Source of the DNA: Methylobacterium terricola
GTDB taxonomy: Bacteria > Pseudomonadota > Alphaproteobacteria > Rhizobiales > Beijerinckiaceae
Reading direction: 5' to 3'
DNA: 64,000 nt
NCBI RefSeq assembly: GCF_006151805.1
Contig: NZ_VDDA01000004.1
Coordinates: 186,001-250,000 of the forward strand
Part shown: positions 18,100 through 29,693 of the stretch, one piece after another
Numbering within the stretch: position 1 is the first letter of the stretch
Layout: each line of letters begins with the position of its first letter
Translations under genes and position numbers: made by a program
Notes under the pieces: generated by a model
The model's input: only the letters and a program-made list of their open reading frames with translations
Told to the model about the DNA's origin: nothing
The model's database searches: none

Positions 18100-18705
18100 T
18101 CACTCCGGCCGCGTCGCCTGCATCGACGGACGCTCGCCGAAGCGCGCGTACCACGCCGCCGCCGCCGGCGCCCGCTCGCGCCAGCCGAGGTCGGGCAGCC
18201 GCAGGTCGAGATAGCCGAGGGCGCAGCCATACGTGATGGCGGCGATGTCGACCCGCTCACCGAGCCCGGGCGCGGCCGCCTCGATCTCCGCCAGTGCGTC
18301 GACGATCTTCTCGCGCTGGCCGGAGACCCACCCCGCCGAACGCTCACCCTCCTGGCGTACCCGGGTCTCGTAGACGCAGAGCAGGGCCGCATCGAGCAGC
18401 CCGTCGCCGGTCGATTGCGCGGCGAGAGCCGCCCAGCGCGCCGGGCCGGGGGCCGGGAAGAACCCGCCCTGCCCCAGATGGTCGAGATATTCGCAGATCA
18501 CCCGGCTGTCGGCCAAGGCGGTGCCGTCGTCGAGGATCAGGGTCGGCACCTGGGCGAGGGGATTCCGTGCCCGGATGGTCGCGTCGCGGTTGATCGGGTG
18601 GGCGGCGGCCGGCAGCAGCTCGATGCGGTCGAACTGCCCGAGCTCGTGGGCGACGACCAGCACCTTGCGGACGAAGGGCGAGGTCTTGGCGTAGAACAGC
18701 TTCAT
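18100..18705 (-). CDS. Glutathione S-transferase family protein
   Basis: A 201-residue cytosolic GST. The thioredoxin-like N-terminal domain reads MKLFYAKTSPFVRKVLVVAHE, with the catalytic Ser/Thr region at TSPFVRK, and the cis-Pro and glutathione-binding segment QVPTLILDDG followed by DSRVICEYLD (about residues 52-75). The all-helical C-terminal domain contains DIAAITYGCALGYLDLR. The likely role is conjugation or glutathione-dependent detoxification; the substrate is unknown. It stands alone. Confidence 0.88.
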   Translation of the reverse strand: MKLFYAKTSPFVRKVLVVAHELGQFDRIELLPAAAHPINRDATIRARNPLAQVPTLILDDGTALADSRVICEYLDHLGQGGFFPAPGPARWAALAAQSTGDGLLDAALLCVYETRVRQEGERSAGWVSGQREKIVDALAEIEAAAPGLGERVDIAAITYGCALGYLDLRLPDLGWRERAPAAAAWYARFGERPSMQATRPE

Positions 18706-18777
18706 GGGGTTCCTCCGCTGTGATTGATCGTCACCGTGCGCTCTTTCGGCGCGATGGCGGGTCATGCGAGCCTCCCC

Positions 18778-18822
18778 GTCATGGATTCCGGGCTCCGCCG
18801 CGCGGCGTCCGCATGACCATGA
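18778..18822. repeat. Degenerate copy of the CGTCATCCCGG palindrome
   Basis: The bases cgtcatggattccgggctcc followed by gccgcgcgg match one arm and loop of the dispersed palindrome seen at 13661 and 56948. The second arm is eroded. It sits upstream of the GST gene. Confidence 0.35.
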
Positions 18823-18899
18823 GGAAGGTCCATCTGTCGAGTGCGGCAATGGGAGCGTGACGGGAGGCCGACGCACACCGCCATCTCATCCGTCCACCG

Positions 18900-20120
18900 T
18901 CACTGCCCCCGCGCCGGGCTCCCGGGCTTCGCGGCGGGCTTCGCCGGTGCCGCGGGAGCCACGCTCGCGGCCGCGGGGGCTGCAGCTGCCGCGGGCTTCG
19001 CCGGGGCCGGCGGGCGCGGGGTCTCGACGGCGAGGCGCCGCACCGGCCAGCCGTCGCTCCAGCGCTCCATGTCGATGAAGCGCGGGTTGCTCTTCAGGCT
19101 CGTCGCGCTCTGGCCCGAGAACGCGGCAGCCGCCGCGAGGTCGAAGGTCTTCCAGTAGGCGAGGTAATCGAGGCTGTCGGTGCCGGCGCCGTTGATCTGC
19201 CCGACCAGGACGGTCTGCTCGCCGGTCAGCGTCATGTCGGCCGACCACTTGAAGGGCGCCGGCTTCTGCTTCGGGTCGGGGGCCGGCAGCTTGACCTGCG
19301 CGACGTCGTAGGCCGGGTTGCCGCCGGCCGGCGAGGCCAGGGTGGCCGACAAAGCCGGGAAGCCGTGGTCGTCCGAGAGTGCCCGGACCATCAGCTTGTG
19401 ATCGGTCGGCACCGCGCTCGCGTCGCGCATCACGCGCCGGGAGGCAATGTCGGCGGCGCGGGCGTCGCGGTCGCCGATCACCGTGACGATCAGCGTGGCG
19501 GGATCGATGCTGTTGAGGTCATGGAGCGCGATGCCGCGAGCCTTGTCGTCGCGGGCGATGCCGCCCGGCATCGCGCCGAAGATCAGCCGCGGCACCGGCA
19601 GCCCGGTCTCCTTGGCATGCGCCGCGAGGTTGGCCGCCAGCGGCACGCCGGCGAGGTGGCCGATCAGCGCCACCCGGCCCGTATCGGGCTTCGCGTCCTG
19701 GTCGGTGGCGAGTTCGGCGAGCGCATCCTTGACGAGGGCCGCGGTGATGCCGCTCGCATCGACCGGCCGGGTGCGCCCCACCTCCTGGAAGCGCGGGAAC
19801 AGCACGAGGTAGCCGGAGCGGGCGAGATGCTCGATCCATGCGCCGTAGGCCTGCGGGTTCACCGCGCCCCAGGCGTGCAGCATCACCGCCACCGGCCGCC
19901 CCTGCGCCGGGGCGGCACCGTTGCCGTAATAGGCCAGGGTCACCGCGCCGGCCCGGCCCAAAGCCCGTTTCACCACGGCGGCGGCCGAATAGGCTTGTCC
20001 GCCCGGGCCCTCCTTCGGCTGGGCGGGCGGCGTGGCGGCCCCCGCGCCGGGCGCACCACCGAGCGCCGCGAGGGCGAGGGCGAGCGGAAGGGCGAGGCAG
20101 ATGCGGGTCAGCGAAGGCAT
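18900..20120 (-). CDS. Exported alpha/beta-hydrolase-like protein without its Ser nucleophile
   Basis: A 406-residue protein with a signal peptide (residues 1-29, ending GAGAAT). The central part has an alpha/beta-hydrolase outline: VAVMLHAWGAVNPQAYGAWI, HLARSGYLVLFPRF, and the nucleophile elbow at VALIGHLAGVPLAANL. The usual GxSxG reads G154-H-L-A-G158, so the catalytic Ser is Leu156. Later VTVIGDRDA and DDHGFPA supply candidate acid and base residues. The C-terminal 50 residues are a low-complexity Pro/Ala tail. It may be a binding protein or pseudoenzyme. The start at 20118-20120 directly precedes the signal peptide. Confidence 0.72.
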   Translation of the reverse strand: MPSLTRICLALPLALALAALGGAPGAGAATPPAQPKEGPGGQAYSAAAVVKRALGRAGAVTLAYYGNGAAPAQGRPVAVMLHAWGAVNPQAYGAWIEHLARSGYLVLFPRFQEVGRTRPVDASGITAALVKDALAELATDQDAKPDTGRVALIGHLAGVPLAANLAAHAKETGLPVPRLIFGAMPGGIARDDKARGIALHDLNSIDPATLIVTVIGDRDARAADIASRRVMRDASAVPTDHKLMVRALSDDHGFPALSATLASPAGGNPAYDVAQVKLPAPDPKQKPAPFKWSADMTLTGEQTVLVGQINGAGTDSLDYLAYWKTFDLAAAAAFSGQSATSLKSNPRFIDMERWSDGWPVRRLAVETPRPPAPAKPAAAAAPAAASVAPAAPAKPAAKPGSPARGQ

Positions 20121-20293
20121 GAGGCAGGGGGGCTAGCGGCTCGGGACGCGCACCCCACACTGTTTCGCGTCCGCACTCAAGGCGTGATCGCGCGGGGCCG
20201 ACCCGTTCACAGGGCTTGTCGCTTCCGCGGTACAGTCAATGTGCGCGGTGCCGAGAGCAGAGGCCGAGTCCGGACGAGACGGCGATCAGGTTT

Positions 20294-20506
20294 TCAGCCC
20301 TGCCCCTCGGGTTCATCCCCCAGCACCGCGTGCAGCCGCTTGACCAGGGTGTCGAGTTCCTGTGGCACCGGCTCGTCGGTGACGCTGGTGTACATCGCCC
20401 GCAGGTCGTGTCCGAGCTTGGCGAGCAGCAAGGCATCGGCGAGCGACGAAGCGGTGGAATGCGTCTGGCCGAAGCTTGCGGCGTGATGGCTCGGGATCAG
20501 CTTCAT
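20294..20506 (-). CDS. NepR-like anti-sigma factor domain protein
   Basis: A 70-residue protein whose C-terminal half, GHDLRAMYTSVTDEPVPQEL followed by DTLVKRLHAVL, matches the NepR helix pattern (L-R-x-M-Y ... EPVP ... L ... L). NepR proteins sequester the general stress sigma factor EcfG until phosphorylated PhyR displaces them. Neither ecfG nor phyR lies next to this gene, so it is an orphan paralogue. Methylobacterium species are known to carry more than one NepR-like protein. No clear ribosome-binding site is visible before the ATG at 20504-20506. Confidence 0.7.
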   Translation of the reverse strand: MKLIPSHHAASFGQTHSTASSLADALLLAKLGHDLRAMYTSVTDEPVPQELDTLVKRLHAVLGDEPEGQG

Positions 20507-20811
20507 GGCGCATCGACGGGAGGGCGTCCCGGCTCCAGCAAGGGAAAATCCAGATTCGAAGCGCAACCCGGCGACCGCGCAAGGAGGAAAGGCGCCGGAG
20601 TTCCGGCTCGATAGGAGTAACGCGGCTCCCGGGAAGCAGTTGCGCCTGATTTGCAGGCAATCCCCTTGAAACACAGGCAACCCCGCGCGATGACGCGCGA
20701 GGCTGCCACCATCCATACTCCTGCGTCATGCAGCGGATGCGACATGGGACGGGCGGATGCGACCTGGGCTGAAGCCCCGCGGCGGCGATCCGGCGCCCGC
20801 CCTCGCCCGCG
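20507..20811. other. Intergenic stretch, 305 bases, no gene seen
   Basis: It lies between the NepR-like gene and the repeat-bearing periplasmic protein, both on the minus strand. Several short frames exist but none has coding character. It should contain the promoter of the NepR-like gene. Confidence 0.5.
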
Positions 20812-21537
20812 TCACATCGGCGGCGTCAGGCCGTCCTTGCCGACCGAGATGCTGCGCGCCTCGAGCCGGTCGCCCTCCCGCACCGCCGAGGCGAAGATCT
20901 TGGCGCCGGGCTTGAGCACCGCCCGGTCGGCCGGCTCGAGCATCACCACCGGCGTGCCCGGCGGCACCGCGACCGCGAGGGTCTGGCCCTTGTAGGAGAC
21001 CGTGAGGGTCCGGCCACCGGCGGTGGCCGGACCGCCCGCCACGGTGCCGTTGGTCATCGTGGTCTCCACCTCGGGCGCCTTGACCGTGCCGTTGGTCATG
21101 CTCGTCTCGACCTCGGGGGCCTTGACGGTGCCGTTCGTCATGCTGGTCTCGACCGGGCCGCTCGCGGCGCCGTCCGGCAGGCGGTCCCACGGGTAATGCC
21201 CCTCGCCGGCGCCGCGCAGAGATTCGGGGAAGATCAGCACTTCGAGGGCCACCGGCGGATCGCCGGGCTTCGCCCCGGCCTTGGCGGCGGTGCCGATGAA
21301 GCTGCCGTCCTTGACCTGGTCGAGGCTCGCCGGTGCCAGCTGCGCGACCCGCGTCCCGGGGACGAGGCGCACCGTCTCGGTCGCGCCGGCGCGGGTCCGG
21401 ATGGTCACCGTCTCCGCTTCGACGCGCTCGATCGTGCCGCGCAGGCGCTCGACCTGCGGCGCGGCCTGGGCTGCGCCGAGGGCGGCGCCAGCCGCGACTG
21501 TCAGGCCGGCGGCCGCGATCGTCCTGAGGATGGTCAT
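20812..21537 (-). CDS. Exported protein with a triplicated 14-residue repeat
   Basis: A 241-residue protein with a signal peptide (MTILRTIAAAGLTVAAGAAL, cleavage near AQAA). An N-terminal part (LRGTIERVEAETVTIRTRAG) resembles the OB-like DUF5666 type of metal- or ligand-binding domain, and a similar small beta domain ends the protein (TLTVSYKGQTLAVAVPPG). Between them lie two and a half copies of VETSMTNGTVKAPE (DNA 21040-21154). The function is unknown; a periplasmic location is inferred. The ATG at 21535-21537 is the first Met at a signal peptide. Confidence 0.7.
   Translation of the reverse strand: MTILRTIAAAGLTVAAGAALGAAQAAPQVERLRGTIERVEAETVTIRTRAGATETVRLVPGTRVAQLAPASLDQVKDGSFIGTAAKAGAKPGDPPVALEVLIFPESLRGAGEGHYPWDRLPDGAASGPVETSMTNGTVKAPEVETSMTNGTVKAPEVETTMTNGTVAGGPATAGGRTLTVSYKGQTLAVAVPPGTPVVMLEPADRAVLKPGAKIFASAVREGDRLEARSISVGKDGLTPPM
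21040..21154. repeat. 42-bp tandem repeat, about 2.7 copies
   Basis: In-frame direct repeats encoding VETSMTNGTVKAPE twice and a third divergent copy (VETTMTNGTVAGG). Copies differ at a few bases, which shows they are not an assembly artefact. Copy number may vary between strains. Confidence 0.8.
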
Positions 21538-21739
21538 GAGAACTCCGGGGAGCAGAAAGGCTCGGGGGGAACGAACGAATTCGGGGATCGGGACGGTCCC
21601 GCTCCGGTTATGGTTCACCCTGGCCGTGCCGGACATTCGCCTCGCGCACACGTGATCGAGGATGGTCCCAGACCCATCCTCCGACGGAGCGGATGTCGGA
21701 CCGGCGCAGAAGGAATGGAATACGAGGAGCTTAGGCAGG

Positions 21740-22440
21740 GACTCAGGCAGGTCCGTGCGATGACGCAGGAGGCGAGTGCGACGGCGGTGAGGGAATCACA
21801 GGCCAAGCGCTCGTCGCGGGTCGCGACGCGCCGCCCGTCCTCGAGATGGCCGACCAAGCGCTCGATCCGATTGCGCTGCGGATAGGCGCTCCGGCCGTGC
21901 GTGTCGGGCCCGGTCCGGATAACCGGGGACGGGATGGCGGCGATCACCCGGTGGCTCGCGCGCCAATCCCGCAGGCTCTGGGCGTTCGTAGGCCCTGTCG
22001 GCAATCAGGCGTTTGGACGACGCCACGGCCCGCAGCAGAGGCGGCGCCATGGTGATGTCGGCCACGTTGCCGGGCGCCAGGGCGAACGCAACCGGTCGGC
22101 CACGACCATCGGCCAAGCAAGACAATTTACTCGCGACGCCGCCGCGCGAACGGCCGATCGCCTGGCTCCAGGCCCTCTTTTCCACCGTCGGCCGAGCGGT
22201 GGGCTGTCACGTGGAACGCGCCGCGCATCAGCGCGTCCGGCATGGGGCCAGCGGCTGCGATCTTGGCCTACAGGCGCTGCCAGATCCCGCGCTGAGACCA
22301 CCTGTCAGGTGGGTGTCGACCATCGTGTGTGGGCCGTAGGCGGACGGCGTGTCCTGCCAGCGGCCGCCGGGTCGGCCGTGCGGCAGGTGCGGCGCGATCC
22401 GCGCCCAGGCTTCATGCGAGAGCCAGAACAGCCGGGCCAT
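21740..22440 (-). pseudogene. IS5-family transposase remnant
   Basis: Pieces of one IS5/IS427-type transposase lie in order but in different frames: MARLFWLSHEAWARIAPHLP at 22440 (N-terminal DUF4096-like part), ADALMR and AWSQAIGRSRGGVASKLSCL with GRPVAFALAPGNVADI (DDE core) around 22000-22200, and RNRIERLVGHLEDGRRVATR with VALASCVIA near 21750-21860. Frameshifts and an internal deletion of the region between the first two blocks inactivate it. No terminal inverted repeats were identified with confidence. Confidence 0.8.
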
Positions 22441-22447
22441 CGTGATC

Positions 22448-22753
22448 CTAGTCCTCCTCGGCCTCCTCCGGCTCCAGGGTTGCCTTGACCGTGTCGAGGA
22501 CACGCCGGGCGAGGTCGGAATCAGGGTCCTCGCGGGTCAGCGCGTCCTCCAGCATGGCGAGGAAGCCGCCGAGCTGATGGCGGTAATGGTCGGAATCGAC
22601 CCCGCGCAGGATGCCGGCGACGAAGCGTACCGCCATCTGCAAAGCCACCTGCTTGGCGGCGACGTCGGACTGCGCCTCGGAGAGCCGGGCGATCATCTCG
22701 CCGTGGCGCGCCGAGAGCGTGGTCAGGCCATTGATCTTGTCGTCCGGGCTCAT
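22448..22753 (-). CDS. Conserved hypothetical protein, acidic C-terminus
   Basis: A 101-residue soluble protein starting MSPDDKINGLTTLSARHG, all-helical in appearance, with VALQMAVRFVAGILRGVD and an acidic end (LEPEEAEED). The ATG at 22751-22753 has GGGAG seven bases upstream, which rules out the longer frame. No family was recognised. It lies downstream of acnA past a terminator, on the same strand, and just before the transposase remnant. Confidence 0.65.
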   Translation of the reverse strand: MSPDDKINGLTTLSARHGEMIARLSEAQSDVAAKQVALQMAVRFVAGILRGVDSDHYRHQLGGFLAMLEDALTREDPDSDLARRVLDTVKATLEPEEAEED

Positions 22754-22776
22754 CGCGGCACTCCCGAGAACAGGAA

Positions 22777-22804
22777 GGGGGCCTTTCCAGTCGGAAAGGC
22801 CCCC
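22777..22804 (-). terminator. Strong terminator after acnA
   Basis: A perfect 12-bp stem (gggggcctttcc at 22777-22788, complement at 22793-22804) with a 4-nt loop, about 90 bases past the acnA stop. It lies upstream of the 22448-22753 gene, which therefore needs its own promoter or read-through. Confidence 0.8.
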
Positions 22805-22896
22805 GTCGTCATGGCGGTTCCGGAAGCCTGTCAGGACTTCCGGCAATCCGAAACCTCACACTCCGGATGAACCGGGGCGTGGGGCCGTGCGGTGGC

Positions 22897-25596
<2,700 letters not shown>

Positions 25597-25974
25597 GGCG
25601 TGGTCCTCGCGAGGGGTTGTCGAACACGGCGCAGGCATATCCTGCGCCACTACCAAGTGTTCGGCCGGATGCGCTGCGGGTCCGGCCCTGGTTGACGCAG
25701 GGAAGACCCGTATGCCGCCCGCCCTCGCCTTCCGGCGGGAATCGGACGGTGCGCGCGCCGCCCCGGGGGTGCCCGGACTGGGATGCGCGAAGGACGGTTT
25801 GGACGCCTCTGAAGGTCGCGCGGCGCAGCCGGGGATGCGTATAGAACACTTCGAAACTGGCCGCTACGGGTCTGGTGGCCGCGGATTGGGTCATTCTCGC
25901 CGGGCCGGCCATAGCGTAAACGCGGGCGTCGCCCTCGCACCCTGCATAGACCCCCTGCCCTAGGATCCCTGCCC
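25597..25974. other. Divergent acnA/ccmA intergenic region
   Basis: 378 bases without a gene. It must hold the acnA promoter (minus) and the ccmA promoter (plus). No unambiguous -35/-10 pair or repeat was found. Confidence 0.5.
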
Positions 25975-26619
25975 TTGCGCCTGATCGCCGAGGATCTCGC
26001 CTGCCGGCGCTCCGGCCGCCGCGTCTTTTCCGGGCTGTCCTTCACCCTGGAGGCCGGCGAGGCGCTCACCGTCACCGGCCGCAACGGCGCCGGCAAGTCG
26101 TCGCTTCTCGCCATCCTCGCCGGGCGGCTGCGGCCGGAGACCGGGCGGCTCGCGGCCGAGGGGGTCGGCGAGCGTACCATCCCCGAATGCCTCCACGTCG
26201 TCGGCCATCGCGACGGGCTCAAAGGGGCGTTGACGGCCGAGGAGAACCTCGCCTTCGCCCGCGACCTTCTGGGAGACGCCGACCTCGACCCCCGCGCTGC
26301 GCTGGCTCGCCTCGGCCTCGCCCATGCGGCGGGCCTGCCGGTCGCCTATCTCTCGGCCGGCCAGCGCCGGCGGGTGGCGCTCGCCCGGCTTCTCGTCTGC
26401 CGCCGGCCGCTCTGGCTCCTCGACGAGCCGACCGCCGCCCTCGACGTCGCCTCGCAAGCCGCCCTGGCGGAGCTGATGCGGGAGCATCTGCGCCAGGGCG
26501 GTCTCGTCGTCGCCGCCACCCACCAGGCGCTCGGTCTGGAGAAGGCCCGGGACCTGTCCGTCGAGGCCTTCCGCACCGCCCGGTCCGCGAGCGCCGATCC
26601 CTTCGCGGAGGCGGTCTGA
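25975..26619 (+). CDS. ccmA: Haem exporter ATP-binding protein CcmA
   Basis: A 214-residue ABC ATPase. Walker A is TGRNGAGKSSLLAIL (about residues 34-48), the signature is YLSAGQRRRVALAR and Walker B is PLWLLDEPTAALD. HVVGHRDGLKGALTAEENL is typical of CcmA. With CcmB it forms the ABC module that delivers haem handling for cytochrome c maturation. The start is a TTG (25975) with AGGA about ten bases upstream. Its stop overlaps the ccmB start as TGATG. XoxG in this window is one client of the pathway. Confidence 0.93.
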   Translation: MRLIAEDLACRRSGRRVFSGLSFTLEAGEALTVTGRNGAGKSSLLAILAGRLRPETGRLAAEGVGERTIPECLHVVGHRDGLKGALTAEENLAFARDLLGDADLDPRAALARLGLAHAAGLPVAYLSAGQRRRVALARLLVCRRPLWLLDEPTAALDVASQAALAELMREHLRQGGLVVAATHQALGLEKARDLSVEAFRTARSASADPFAEAV

Positions 26620-27287
26620 TGGGGCGCGCCTTCCTGGCGGTGGTCGCCCGCGACCTGCGGCTCGCCGGCCGCCTCGGCGGCTCGGGCGCCCTGTCCCTGG
26701 TGTTCTTCCTGATGATCGTCGCCCTGGTGCCGTTCGGCCTCGGGCCCGACCTCAACCTGCTCGCCCGGATCGGCCCCGGAATCCTGTGGATCGCCGCCGT
26801 TCTGGCGACCCTGATCGGCCTCGACCGGCTGTTCCAGGCCGACGAGGAGGACGGCTCGCTCGACCTCCTCACCGGCGCCCCCGCCCCGCTGGAGCTTCTG
26901 GTGCTCGCCAAGGTCACGGCGCACTGGCTCACCACCGGCCTGCCCCTGGCGCTGGCGACGCCGCTGTTCGGGCTCCTGGTCGCGCTCAGCCCCACCGGCA
27001 TGGCGGCGACCAGCCTGACGCTCCTCGTCGGCACCCCGGCGCTCACCTTCATCGGCGCCGTCGGCGCGGCGCTCACCGCCTCGATCCGCCGCGGCGGCCT
27101 GATCCTCGCCGTGGTGGTGCTGCCCCTGATGGTGCCGACCCTGATCTTCGGCGTCTCGGCGGCGGATGCGGCGCTGGCGGGAACGGTGCCGTTCACGACG
27201 CCGCTGGCGATCCTGGCCGCGCTCAGCCTCGCCGCCGGGGTGGTCGGGACGCTGGCGGCGGCGGCGGCGTTGCGGTGGGGGGAGTAG
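26619..27287 (+). CDS. ccmB: Haem exporter permease CcmB
   Basis: A 222-residue integral membrane protein with six predicted helices. FQADEEDGSLDLLTGAPAPL after the second helix is the CcmB signature, followed by LALATPLFGLLVAL and LILAVVVLPLMVPTLIFGV. It is the membrane partner of CcmA and overlaps it by one base. In most relatives ccmC follows directly. Here transcription would run into the convergent chemoreceptor gene 22 bases beyond the stop. Confidence 0.93.
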   Translation: MGRAFLAVVARDLRLAGRLGGSGALSLVFFLMIVALVPFGLGPDLNLLARIGPGILWIAAVLATLIGLDRLFQADEEDGSLDLLTGAPAPLELLVLAKVTAHWLTTGLPLALATPLFGLLVALSPTGMAATSLTLLVGTPALTFIGAVGAALTASIRRGGLILAVVVLPLMVPTLIFGVSAADAALAGTVPFTTPLAILAALSLAAGVVGTLAAAAALRWGE

Positions 27288-27308
27288 CCCTCGCGCACTG
27301 CGCCCCGC

Positions 27309-28994
27309 TCAGGCCGCCCGCACCGTCGCGAGGAACCGCGAAACCTCCGCCGCGAGGTGCTCCGACTGGCGGGACAGCGCGGAGGCGGAGGACAGCACCT
27401 GGCTCGCCGCGGCCCCGGTCTCGCCCGAGGCGCGCGCGACGCCGACGATCGTGCGGGTCACGTCGCTCGTGCCGCTCGACGCCTGCGACACGTTGCGGGC
27501 GATCTCCCGGGTCGCCGCGACCTGCTCCTCGACGGCGGACGCGATGGAGGTGGCGACGCCGCTGATCTCACCGATTCGCCCGTTGATCGCCCCGATGGCG
27601 GCGACCGCCTGATCCGTCGCACCGCGGATCCGGCCGATCTGCGCCGAGATCTCGTCCGTCGCCCGGGCGGTCTGGGTGGCGAGCGCCTTCACCTCGGCCG
27701 CGACGACCGCGAAGCCGCGTCCCGACTCGCCGGCCCGCGCCGCCTCGATCGTCGCGTTGAGGGCGAGGAGGTTGGTCTGTCCGGCGATGCTTGAGATCAG
27801 GCCGACCACCTCGCCGACCTTCGACACGGCACCGTTCAGCTCCTGCACGAGGGCGGCCGTCGCGTCGGCCTCGGCCGCCGCGTGCCGGGCGAGCTCCGCG
27901 GAGCCGGAGACCTGACGCCCGATCTCCTGCACGGAGGTGCCGAGCTCCTCCGCGGCGGCGGCGACCGTGCCGACATTGCCGGAGGCCTGTTCGGCCGCGG
28001 CGGCGACCGCCGTCGACCGGCCGGCGGTCTCGCCGGCGGCGGCGCTCAGCGTGCCGGCGGTCGCCTGCAACTCGGCGGCCGAGTCGGACACGACCCCGAC
28101 GATCCCGCCGACCGCCTGCTCGAAGGCATCCGCCAGCTGGCGCATGCCGGTCCTGCGCTGCTCCTCGGCGGACGCACGAGCCAACATCGTCTCGTCCTCA
28201 AGCCGGCGGGTGCGGATCAGGTTGTCCTTGAAGACTTGCACGGCGTCGGCCATCGCGCCGATCTCGTCGCGGCGGCCGGCTCCCGGAACCGTCACCGTCA
28301 CGTCTCCGATGGCGAGGGTGGCCATCGCGGCCGTCATGCGGGTGATCGGACGGGAGATCCGGAGCAGGCCGAACAGGATCGCGCCCGTCGCCACGGCGAG
28401 CGCCGCGGTCAAGGCGGCCCAGGTGGCGAGAGTCGCGGTCGCGGCATGGTCGAGCGTCGCATCCGCCTTGCGTTGCGCATTCTCCCCGTTCAGCGTGATC
28501 GCCCGGCCGATGGCCTCGCCCATGGCCAAGGACAGCTTGAGCATCTCCGGCGCGACGATCTCGGCCAGTGCCTCCCGAGGCCGATCGGCCTCCACCAGCG
28601 TCACGGCTCGGCGGCCGATCGCCTCGTACTGCGCCCAGGCGCGCGAGAATTGTTCGTAGAGCGCGCGTTCCTCGGGCGACGAGATCAGGGGCTCGTAGCG
28701 GGCGCGAATGGCGGCAACCTGCTCGAGCACCAACAGATACATCCTGCGATGCTCGATCAGCTGCTGCGCGCCCTGCGTCGCGGCGGCGAGACGGTATTGA
28801 CGCACCCGGGACTTGTCGACGGCAGAGGCCAGCTCGCTGATGACTCTGACGGACGGGATAAGATCGGTCGCGCTCTCCTGGGCGTTCCGGCGAATGGTGT
28901 CGAGCTCGAGAAGCGTAAGGCCTCCCTGAAGCCCGATGACGATTGCCAGCAGCAAAAGCAAACCACTGAGTGCGGACTTGATTGAGACACGCAT
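27309..28994 (-). CDS. Methyl-accepting chemotaxis protein
   Basis: A 561-residue chemoreceptor. One transmembrane helix (about residues 8-28), a helical 4HB-type periplasmic sensor domain (about 30-185), a second helix (about 190-213), a HAMP domain ([20 protein letters not shown]) and a long cytoplasmic signalling domain. The hairpin tip [20 protein letters not shown] is intact, so it can couple to CheA and CheW. The ligand is unknown. The gene sits in reverse orientation between ccmB and ccmC, splitting a normally continuous operon. The start at 28994 is preceded by GGAA. Confidence 0.93.
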   Translation of the reverse strand: MRVSIKSALSGLLLLLAIVIGLQGGLTLLELDTIRRNAQESATDLIPSVRVISELASAVDKSRVRQYRLAAATQGAQQLIEHRRMYLLVLEQVAAIRARYEPLISSPEERALYEQFSRAWAQYEAIGRRAVTLVEADRPREALAEIVAPEMLKLSLAMGEAIGRAITLNGENAQRKADATLDHAATATLATWAALTAALAVATGAILFGLLRISRPITRMTAAMATLAIGDVTVTVPGAGRRDEIGAMADAVQVFKDNLIRTRRLEDETMLARASAEEQRRTGMRQLADAFEQAVGGIVGVVSDSAAELQATAGTLSAAAGETAGRSTAVAAAAEQASGNVGTVAAAAEELGTSVQEIGRQVSGSAELARHAAAEADATAALVQELNGAVSKVGEVVGLISSIAGQTNLLALNATIEAARAGESGRGFAVVAAEVKALATQTARATDEISAQIGRIRGATDQAVAAIGAINGRIGEISGVATSIASAVEEQVAATREIARNVSQASSGTSDVTRTIVGVARASGETGAAASQVLSSASALSRQSEHLAAEVSRFLATVRAA

Positions 28995-29371
28995 CTGTCA
29001 TTCCTTGCCTGGTCTGCGGCCCAGCGCACGGAATGGACATAGCGAATAATCGTTAAGCACGTTTGACGAGGCATGATCAGCGCCTCGACCGGGAACACGC
29101 CACGGTGATAGGGGCGCCCGGGGCCCGCACCGGGATCGTGGCGGGGCAGGACCGTCGGGCTCGGGACGCCGCGAGCGTCTTGCCCGTTGGGCAGCGCCGC
29201 ACGCCCTTCTCGCGGATGAACGGGTCGGCTGTTGTATTGCCGGGGAGCCCGGCCCGGACCGATGAGGCGCAACGGATCCGGGACTGCTTCGGCGGGTGTC
29301 ATGCGGCAGACAGCCTGCCGCGCAGAGGCTACCCGCTCCCCCGGCGCCGCGCACCGGGGGAGCGGACGCGC
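28995..29371. other. Intergenic region between DUF1328 gene and chemoreceptor
   Basis: 377 bases with no credible gene. It holds the chemoreceptor promoter (minus) near 29000-29060, a comparatively A+T-rich patch around 29040-29060, and the terminator hairpin at 29334-29364. Confidence 0.5.
29334..29364 (-). terminator. Terminator after the DUF1328 gene
   Basis: An 11-bp perfect stem (cgctcccccgg at 29334-29344, complement at 29354-29364) with a 9-nt loop, eight bases past the minus-strand stop at 29372. Confidence 0.75.
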
Positions 29372-29545
29372 CTAGAACACCGCCTGCCCGAGCAGCACCG
29401 CCGCGATCACGATCACCACGGCGATCACCAGGAACAGCCCGAACAGCAGCCGCGCGATGCCGCGAGCCCCGGAGGCGACGTTGGTGAAGCCCAGCGCGCC
29501 GGCCACCAGTGAGATCACGAAGAAGATGATCGCCCATTTCAACAT
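29372..29545 (-). CDS. DUF1328 small membrane protein
   Basis: A 57-residue protein with two transmembrane helices: [20 protein letters not shown] and a C-terminal segment [20 protein letters not shown]. This is the YtjA/DUF1328 pattern, widespread in proteobacteria and often linked to stress, with unknown function. GGAG lies 12 bases before the ATG. It is one of two minus-strand genes interrupting the ccm operon. Confidence 0.85.
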   Translation of the reverse strand: MLKWAIIFFVISLVAGALGFTNVASGARGIARLLFGLFLVIAVVIVIAAVLLGQAVF

Positions 29546-29693
29546 GGCGGAAGCACTCCGGTCGCCGCGAAAAGTCGCGAAGGTAACCTCTACCGCCACG
29601 CTTCGTTCCGCCCAGTCCACAGGCCCGTGCCCCCACCGTCTGCGCCGTTCGTCCGCATTGCTCACGGAGGCGCCGCCGCGCTACACCGGCGCC

